Assembly (NCBI GenBank): GCA_963576785.1
Contig: OY756143.1
Location: 2,542,001 to 2,606,000 of the forward strand
From: Chlorophyllum brunneum
Lineage: Eukaryota > Basidiomycota > Agaricomycetes > Agaricales > Agaricaceae
Length of the DNA stretch: 64,000 bases
Direction: 5' to 3'
Shown here: piece after piece, positions 56,328-64,000 of the stretch
Numbering within the stretch: the stretch's first letter is position 1
Layout of the letters: each line of letters opens with the position of its first letter
Notes under the pieces: model-generated
What the model was told of the DNA's origin: nothing
Databases searched by the model: none
The model's input: the letters and a program-made list of their open reading frames with translations, nothing else
Program-made: the position numbers and the translations under genes

Positions 56328-57520
56328 ATGCAATTCTTAACTTTAATCTCTCTCGCTGCTTTCTGCGGTGCTGCTGCAGGTACTACCAGACCTCTGAACT
56401 GGTGCTTGTATGGCATTAATCAACCTTGTAATAGCTCTCCCTAGAGATAATGCGAGCGCGCTTGTCCCCAGAGACTGCTCGTCCCAGGCTGCTGCCTTCA
56501 ACTTTGCTCGAAGGGAAAGGCGTGGCCACGCCAAGAGGGCAACCGACACCACCGCCACAACTGTAAGTATACCGAGGCCGCAAAGATTCGAACATACTGA
56601 CGATGTCAAATAGTTGACTTGTATTGCAGCTCCCGAAGCGCCTCTTAGTACGTACATGTTACTTTTGAATTTGATCTCAGCGTGCTGAATAAACACTACA
56701 GAGGACTATGCTACCCCCGTATGTATACATCGCCGGCATTGTTGGTGCTACTGAAATCGACTTTCTTTTTGGCAGGCTGAACGCCCAGATGTGCGAGAGG
56801 GACAGACGTAAGTTTTTTTCTGTTCTCTTACGAATGATACTTAGCGCAATACAAAAGCGGTCTTGAGCTGACTCTCGATATTGGTGTCATTGATGTGACG
56901 ACTTGTCAGCCATTGCAGAACGCCATGGTCGAAGTCTGGTCGGGTGAGCACAAACAACGGCCTTTTATTAGTGGTATATAATTAACCATGGAACCCCCAG
57001 CCAACGCTCTCGGTGTCTACGGTAGCTTCTTGCGGGGTGCCGCCATGTCCACCACTGACGGTGTCGCCGAATTCCAAACCATTTTCCCCGGATTCACCTC
57101 CGACGGCGCTAACCATATCAACCTCATGGTCCATACGTCTGACTCTATGTCCAGCACCATTTCGCATGTTGGCCAGCTCTTCTTTACCGATCGCTGGACC
57201 GACGTCGTCAGTCAAACCTCACCTTACAACCAGAACAGCAACGCTCGGGTTTCGAATGCTCAAGATCCCGACTATGCTACCGCAAGTGCTGGAGGGTACA
57301 ATGCCATCGTCGAGTAAGTTAGAGACCACTGAATTTACACCGGAGCAGCCCCGCTCAAATACGATAATAGCATCGAATCTATCCATGACGACTGGCCAGA
57401 GGGTGTTATCGGTTTTATCAGTAAGCCTTCCAATCATACATAAGTCGATATGGAACCTTACCGTATTTTCTAGCGGTTGGCGTCAACCCCCAGAGGGAGG
57501 TCAACGTTGATCTTAACTAA
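56328..57520 (+). CDS. Secreted intradiol-dioxygenase-like protein, two iron-ligand positions not conserved
   Basis: Nine exons: 56328-56379, 56435-56562, 56614-56647, 56702-56718 (17 nt), 56776-56807, 56858-56943, 57001-57313, 57371-57420, 57474-57520; 759 nt, 252 aa, all GT-AG. A signal peptide (aa 1-17, hydrophobic, ending GAAA) is followed by a short propeptide with a Kex2-like KR site (HAKR-ATDTT). The core aligns by eye with the intradiol ring-cleavage dioxygenase beta-sandwich (TLDIGVIDVTTCQPLQNAMVEVW, GVYGSFLRG, AEFQTIFPG). Known members bind Fe(III) through Tyr, Tyr and an HxH pair. Here GVYG keeps the first Tyr, but the usual PGHY is PGFT and HIH is HIN. Ring cleavage of catechols is therefore doubtful although the fold is clear. 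Confidence 0.85.
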
Positions 57521-58624
57521 GCTCAAGTGCAATGAATATGTATGAATAACTACCTAGCTTTCGCCAATATAGACAGATGACTGCTTTTATTCGGAAAGTT
57601 CCTAAACAAATGACGCCAGGCACCCAGATCAGATCATCCCTGCAGCATGATTTACAAAAGCCGAATGGAATAAGTGGAGCAAGCCTCATGGCGTTTGAAA
57701 TAATCACCGAACTGACATTGGAAAAGCTTCGTCATTGGCAGAACTTCTTTCTTTCCATTAATACTTGTAGTTCCAGGGAGTAACTACGGTCAACATTCTT
57801 ATATCTGACACAGAAGAAATCCCTTCAGGTCTGACTTCTACCTATTGCATATGTGTACAGTCTATAATCATATTCAACACAACCTGTGCTCTTCGAATAC
57901 TCTCAGTCTTCAAGCAAGAATCCTTCCTCCGAACAATCTCGAATCGATCCTTCTTCCAACTCTGATCGCACATCACAACGACGAAAAGGTCAATGCCGAA
58001 ATTTTTTTTTCTCGAGTTTGATTCCAGCTGCACGAATGAATGTTCAGAATCAGCCGGGTGCTCTGTACCCCTCAGTGAGCAGATAAACCGATACCGAAAA
58101 ACTAGTGGTTATTCCAAACCACTGACTAAAATACTTTGTCAGCACAAATACTATTCTCAAATTTCACTCACGCTTCCCAATTTGAGCCACAGGTGAATTG
58201 TACAGCAAGGTAACTAAGTTACACAGCCGAACAGCTCCACACCACCATACTTTAGAATAAAAAATCACCGCCATGTGAAGAGTATTCATTCATTGTTGTT
58301 ACCCAGCTAGACGGTCTACAGACATATCAACCAGAATGTGCAAAGAGAAAAGATTAGGGAGTAGCTCATCACTTATGTATCGACCAGAAAGGTAGACAAG
58401 GTTCATGGAATCTGATAAGATCATACATACTTATCACGAGGGCCTTGATCGCGATCATTCTTGAATTCAGGCCTCAACTCGCAAAGGTTCATATCAAACA
58501 AATGCTTCATTTTTCATTTCCTGCGTGAACACATGTGTCATAATCGGAAATGCACATACAGAAGTAACGTATGACAATGGCAGAAATCTCATAGACAACC
58601 TAATCACGACGATTGGAAAGGTTC
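57521..58624. other. Intergenic region between convergent dioxygenase-like and uL4 genes
   Basis: Small ORFs only (60-70 codons), without recognisable motifs. No TE similarity to the left half of the window was seen. It presumably holds both 3' ends. Confidence 0.6.
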
Positions 58625-60020
<1,396 letters not shown>

Positions 60021-60518
60021 GGCGGTCTTGAAGGCTTGATTATCGTCCCGTCGCCAAATTCAGTCCTGCCTCGCTCCGTTTTAGGCTTTTGCCGAGAAAC
60101 TGTACAGCTGATCACGCTTATGTCATCCAGCTATACGTCGTGCCATGTTCTTGCATTCAACTGACCACATCATCGAGGTCACTGATCGAAAACGGAGCAG
60201 ATGCTCCTCGCATACGTCGAGTTCCTCTTAGCCCTCAACTCAGCTGCTACGACGCCCGAGCATCGAGTCCGAAAGAACCTAGCTTTAGTGAGCTCGAACT
60301 AGGTATCTGTCCTTACCCCGGAACTTTCATTTTGAGCTGTACTCAAACCCGGTACCGGAAACTGGAGACAAGTACTGTCTTGGTTGGATACTCTCATAGT
60401 CCTGAGAAGACACTTTAGCTTTCCCACGCACCCACGATGTTCATGGCCCACCCATCCTCGTGCTTTCAAGCCTACATAACACTGCATCGAATAACCCACG
60501 GTCTTACCTTCGAACACT
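60021..60518. other. Divergent promoter region between uL4 and MDR reductase 1
   Basis: 498 bp without a gene. The MDR side contains the CTCATAGTCCTGAG-bearing motif shared with the second reductase gene (60390-60411). No TATA box is obvious on the uL4 side. Confidence 0.6.
60390..60411 (+). promoter_or_regulatory. Duplicated upstream motif, copy 1
   Basis: A 22-bp string around CTCATAGTCCTGAGAAGA, identical at 62490-62511. It includes the inverted half-sites CTCA...TGAG. It lies 129 bp upstream of MDR 1 and 230 bp upstream of MDR 2. It may be a regulator site or simply a remnant of the tandem duplication. Confidence 0.5.
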
Positions 60519-61773
60519 ATGAGCAATCTACCTTTACACGGGAAAGCCCTCTTCCTCCAAGCTCAAGAAGGCGATTTCGTCCTTGGCACTAACCAAGTCC
60601 TCCAGCCATGTCGTGGACAACTCCTACTCAAGGTCAAGGCGACAGCTCTGAACCCTGTTGACTGGAAGATCCAGAAATATGGTGCCTTCGTCGAGGAGTT
60701 TCCTGCAGTTTTGGGAATGGACCTCGCCGGGGACGTAGTTGCAGTTGGGGAGGGAATAACCAAATTCAAAATAGGTGATCCTGTGTGAGTAGTTCATCAC
60801 TTGGCGTGAATTGCCTTGCGTATGTGGTGTCAGATTTTGCCAGGGAAGGCTCACCAACGACTACGCCTCCTTCCAGGAATATACATTAGCCGACGAATAT
60901 CACCTTGCCAAGGTTATAATCAAGATACATTAAAGGAACGAAACTAATACTCGCTCCGCAGATCCCGCCAAACATCAATTACGATCAAGCCGCTACAATT
61001 CCTGTAGGGTTGGCTACTGCTTACATCGCGTTGTACAATCTTCACCCGTACGGAATCGCTCTCGTCAGTCCCCTAGAGACTTCTGGTCAAGGATACTATA
61101 AGGGCGAACCTTTCGTCGTACTAGGAGGAGCCGGATCAGTTGGTCAATTTGGTTCGTCCCTACCTCTCTTAAGATTCTATCGCAAGCTAACCGTTCCTTT
61201 ATAGCCATTCAACTCGCCAAACTCTCCGGCTTCTCACCAATAATCGTCACCGCATCCCTCAAACACACCAATTTCCTCAAATCCCTCGGAGCAACACACG
61301 TCCTCGATCGTAATTTACCCATTCCAAATCTCAAATCCGAAATCCAGAAAATCACGAACAAACCTATTATACATGTCTATGACGCCATCGCCGTATCGGA
61401 AACTCAACGCGCGGGAAAAGAAATCATCGCACCGGGCGGTCACTTAATGCTTGTCCACTCACCTGTTATCACTACCGATGATATAAACATTCCGGATTTC
61501 CTTGCGATTCGTCAGTTGGAACAGAACGTTGAAGTGCTTACGGGTTTATATGAAAAACTGACAGAATGGTTAGAGAACGGAGTAATAAAGGTATGCACTT
61601 CACTTAATGATGTCCTACTTTCTGACGAATGGTATTGTGCATAGCCGAATAGGGTAGAGTTATTACCTGGTGGGTTAAATGGTATTGTTGCAGGACTGCA
61701 AAATCTGGAGGGGCACAAGGTTTCAGGTGTCAAATTGGTTGTTCGTCCAGAGGATACACTTGACGAGAATTGA
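60519..61773 (+). CDS. MDR-family NAD(P)H-dependent reductase 1 (quinone oxidoreductase/enoyl-reductase type)
   Basis: Five exons: 60519-60784, 60834-60912, 60962-61151, 61205-61590, 61645-61773; 1,050 nt, 349 aa. A GroES-like N-terminal domain (ALNPVDWKIQKYG, aa ~46-58; GMDLAGDVVAVGEG, ~70-83) is followed by a Rossmann domain with the dinucleotide loop LGGAGSVGQ (aa ~168-176) and QLAKLSGFSPIIVTAS. No four-Cys structural zinc loop is present, so it is the zinc-independent branch of the superfamily, reducing activated C=C or quinone substrates with NADPH. The substrate cannot be inferred. It is the tandem paralogue of 62720-63973 with identical exon lengths. The start is chosen because both copies share CACTATGAGCAA. 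Confidence 0.92.
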
Positions 61774-62719
61774 AGCGGATGCTTTTGTCACCAATAAATC
61801 AGGGAGGCTTACTAGAGCCAGCACTAACGAACATGAGATCGCCTGATCAGACCTCGGTCGGTGTGCTTTGGTTGCTACATACCGACGGGTCAACCCCAAA
61901 AGCTGACCTCACGTTATGCCCAATGCCCCCATCAAATTGTTCCATTAGTAACCTTGTATTCGGTCCCGCTCTACAGCAGCTTATCCGATGGACTGCCTGA
62001 GCAGCGCTGTTTTCGGCATAATATACAAGAGTCGGACCGCCTAAGAGTTAGTGATCCAAATGGCCTTTTAGAACTCGGGCTACGAAGATCCCCTATACCC
62101 TGCGTGCGGGTATAAGGTGTACTACGTATGCGTCTGCTTAAGGAGCAGGTTGACGCCATTTCCTTTATTGAGTCGTCTGCCGCTGAGCCACTGAACCAAA
62201 CATAGGCAAAGATTCATATAAATCCAAGGGTGGGCGCTTGTGATCGTGTCCAATGACGATCATTATTCGATGACTTGCGGGCCTCAAACATTTTTAGCGC
62301 GACAAGCCTCCGTACCTGTCCCCTGGACACACCGCATGTTTTGTGAACTGCTTACAGTATCCAGACACACCTCCAGCCAAAAGTACTTCACCTCTAGCCA
62401 CGGGACATATATCACTGGGAATATTCAAGGGATCTGCCTCCAAACACTCCGGCGCTGGAGACCGGAGACAAGTACCTGGGAACTTGGGTACTCTCATAGT
62501 CCTGAGAAGACCATCCAGTTTTCCCCACGTATTCAGTATTCACTGGCCCATGAAAGGAAACTTAATCATGATATCACCCATGATGCGCTTGGCCACATGC
62601 GATAACAAATCCTCGCCGGGATGTCTTACAAACCCAACCCCCTGACGACGGCTTTGTGTGCCTTAGGCTCTCATATATAGCAATGGCCCCAATAACCCGC
62701 AGTCTCACTTTTGAACACT
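61774..62719. other. Intergenic region between the tandem reductases
   Basis: No ORF above background. A small hairpin ATACCC-TGCGTGC-GGGTAT lies near 62095. The 3' half, from ~62,430, resembles the promoter of MDR 1 (GGAGACAAGTAC..., the 22-bp motif, TTCCCCACG). A CATATATAG box near 62672 lies ~45 bp before the ATG. Confidence 0.6.
62490..62511 (+). promoter_or_regulatory. Duplicated upstream motif, copy 2
   Basis: Identical to 60390-60411 although the surrounding promoter sequence has diverged. Confidence 0.5.
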
Positions 62720-63973
62720 ATGAGCAACCCACCCACAACACAGAAAGCCCTCTTCCTCGAATCTAAGCAGGGTAGCTTCGTTCTTGGGACTAACAAAGTC
62801 TATCAGCCGGGTCCTGGACAACTCCTACTCAAGATCAAAGTGACAGCTCTGAATCCCGTGGACTGGAAGATTCAGAAATACGATATCTTTGTCGATGGAT
62901 ATCCTGTAGTCTTGGGTGCTGACCTCGCTGGAGATGTTGTTGCAGTTGGGGAGGGAGTAACCAAGTTTAAAGTCGGTGATGCGGTGTAAGTCGTTCATCG
63001 CTTATGCGAACCGATCTTCATACATGGTTTCAGATTATGCCAGGGAAGGTTCACCAATGACTATGGCACCTTCCAGGAATATACACTGGCCGATGAACAT
63101 CACCTCGCCAAGGTGATAATCAAAATCTAGTAAAGATACGAGACTAATGTTTGTCCTGCAGATCCCGTCGAACGTCAATTACGACCAAGCTGCTACTATT
63201 CCGTTAGGGGTGACCACCGCCTATGTTGCGATGTACAACGTTCGCCCTCACGGAATGGCTCTCGTCCCTCCCTTGGAGGCTTCTGGTCGAGGACACTACA
63301 AGGGCGATCCTTTGGTCATACTAGGAGGAGCTTCATCGGTTGGCCAGTATGGTTCGTTTCCTAGCTCGATTCCCCCTATCGCGACTTAACCACCCTTCTA
63401 CAGCCATTCAACTTGCCAAACTCTCCGGCTTCTCACCATTAATCGTCACTGCATCCCCCAAACACACCGATATCCTCAAATCCCTCGGAGCGACACACGT
63501 CCTCGATCGGAACCTATCCACCACAGAACTCAAATCCGAAATCGAGAAAATCACGAACAAACCTATCAAACGTGTCTTTGATGTTATTTCAGGACCGGAA
63601 ACCCAAAAGACAGGAAATGATATACTTGCACCAGGCGGCGACCTCGTAATTCTCCTTTCGCCAGTCATCACTTCCACTGACAAGAACATTACGGCTGTCC
63701 TTGCGATTCGTCAGTTGGACTTTAACGTCGAACCTATTTCGGGTCTATACACGAAGTTGACAGAATGGGTGGAAAATGGACTAATCAAGGTATACACTTT
63801 CAGTTTTTGATGCTCCCTGCTCTGATTAACACTCTTGTGCACAGACTAATAAAGTAGAAGTGTTGCCTGGTGGATTAGCTGGTATTGCTGAAGGACTGAA
63901 GAAGTTAGAGGAAAACAAGGTTTCAGGTGTCAAGTTGGTTGTTCGTCCAGAGGAAACAACCGCGGGGAATTGA
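62720..63973 (+). CDS. MDR-family NAD(P)H-dependent reductase 2
   Basis: Five exons: 62720-62985, 63034-63112, 63162-63351, 63404-63789, 63845-63973, giving 266, 79, 190, 386 and 129 nt, exactly the lengths of the upstream paralogue; 349 aa. Same domains: GroES-like (ALNPVDWKIQKYD, GADLAGDVVAVGEG), Rossmann loop LGGASSVGQ (aa ~168-176) with Ala-to-Ser relative to copy 1, and the conserved end VSGVKLVVRPEE. An in-frame TTG nine bases upstream is ignored in favour of the ATG conserved in both copies. Intact and presumably functional; substrate unknown. Confidence 0.93.
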
Positions 63974-64000
63974 GGAGGGATCCTGGCTCCCATTTGAATG

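Noticed and set aside
61774..62719. A tRNA or a small gene between the reductases
   Set aside because: No cloverleaf with a B-box-like GGTTCGAATCC was found and ORFs are short; the ATACCC hairpin alone is not enough.

Overview
The window looks like a repeat-choked stretch of a filamentous basidiomycete (Agaricomycotina-type) genome. The evidence is the right-hand 17 kb: intron-dense genes with about 50-bp GT-AG introns and micro-exons, an HSPA12-like Hsp70 ATPase, a secreted intradiol-dioxygenase-like protein, an intron-split ribosomal protein uL4 and two MDR reductases. The species cannot be named from sequence alone.

Layout. Positions 1 to about 46.2 kb are almost entirely nested, decayed transposable elements (TEs). 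(i) A Ty1/copia family: copy A (1-3580, 5' end outside the window) and copy B (18972-26310, both LTRs). (ii) A Ty3/gypsy chromovirus family with ~300-bp LTRs and an extra ORF after the chromodomain: G1 (+, 9649-18163), G2 (-, 32276-38697), G3 (+, 26311-29692, 5' truncated), G4 (-, 31176-32080), G5 (-, 39948-45891, interrupted) and G6 (7693-8175). (iii) R1, a ~1.13-kb LTR-like unit with TGTTA...TAACA ends, 5-bp target duplications and its own ~210-codon ORF (copies at 5005-7692 split, 8176-9648 split, 32081-32275 and 44331-45462). (iv) Non-LTR (LINE) fragments with poly(A) tails, plus a complete ORF1-only LINE-like element (13489-15646). (v) One Tc1/mariner element (42548-44131). Nearly every ORF here is broken, mostly by C-to-T or G-to-A changes at CpG.

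The main structural result is that target-site duplications (TSDs) match crosswise between two opposed gypsy copies. The 5' flank of G1 (CCATA, 9644-9648) pairs with the flank of G2 at 32271-32275 (TATGG, its reverse complement). The 3' flank of G1 (CTTAG, 18164-18168) pairs with the far flank of G2 (CTAAG, 38698-38702). Undoing an inversion of the ~14-kb interval between them rejoins one R1 copy and one LINE reading frame. A ~2-kb, apparently identical inverted repeat (15911-17905 against 32536-34530) marks the likely exchange tract.

From about 47 kb the sequence becomes ordinary, gene-dense and CpG-containing. It holds a coiled-coil protein of unknown function (-), a divergently transcribed 1,919-aa Hsp70-like protein with a very long low-complexity C-terminus (+), the dioxygenase-like secreted protein (+), uL4 (-), and a tandem pair of 349-aa MDR reductases (+) with identical exon lengths and a shared upstream motif.
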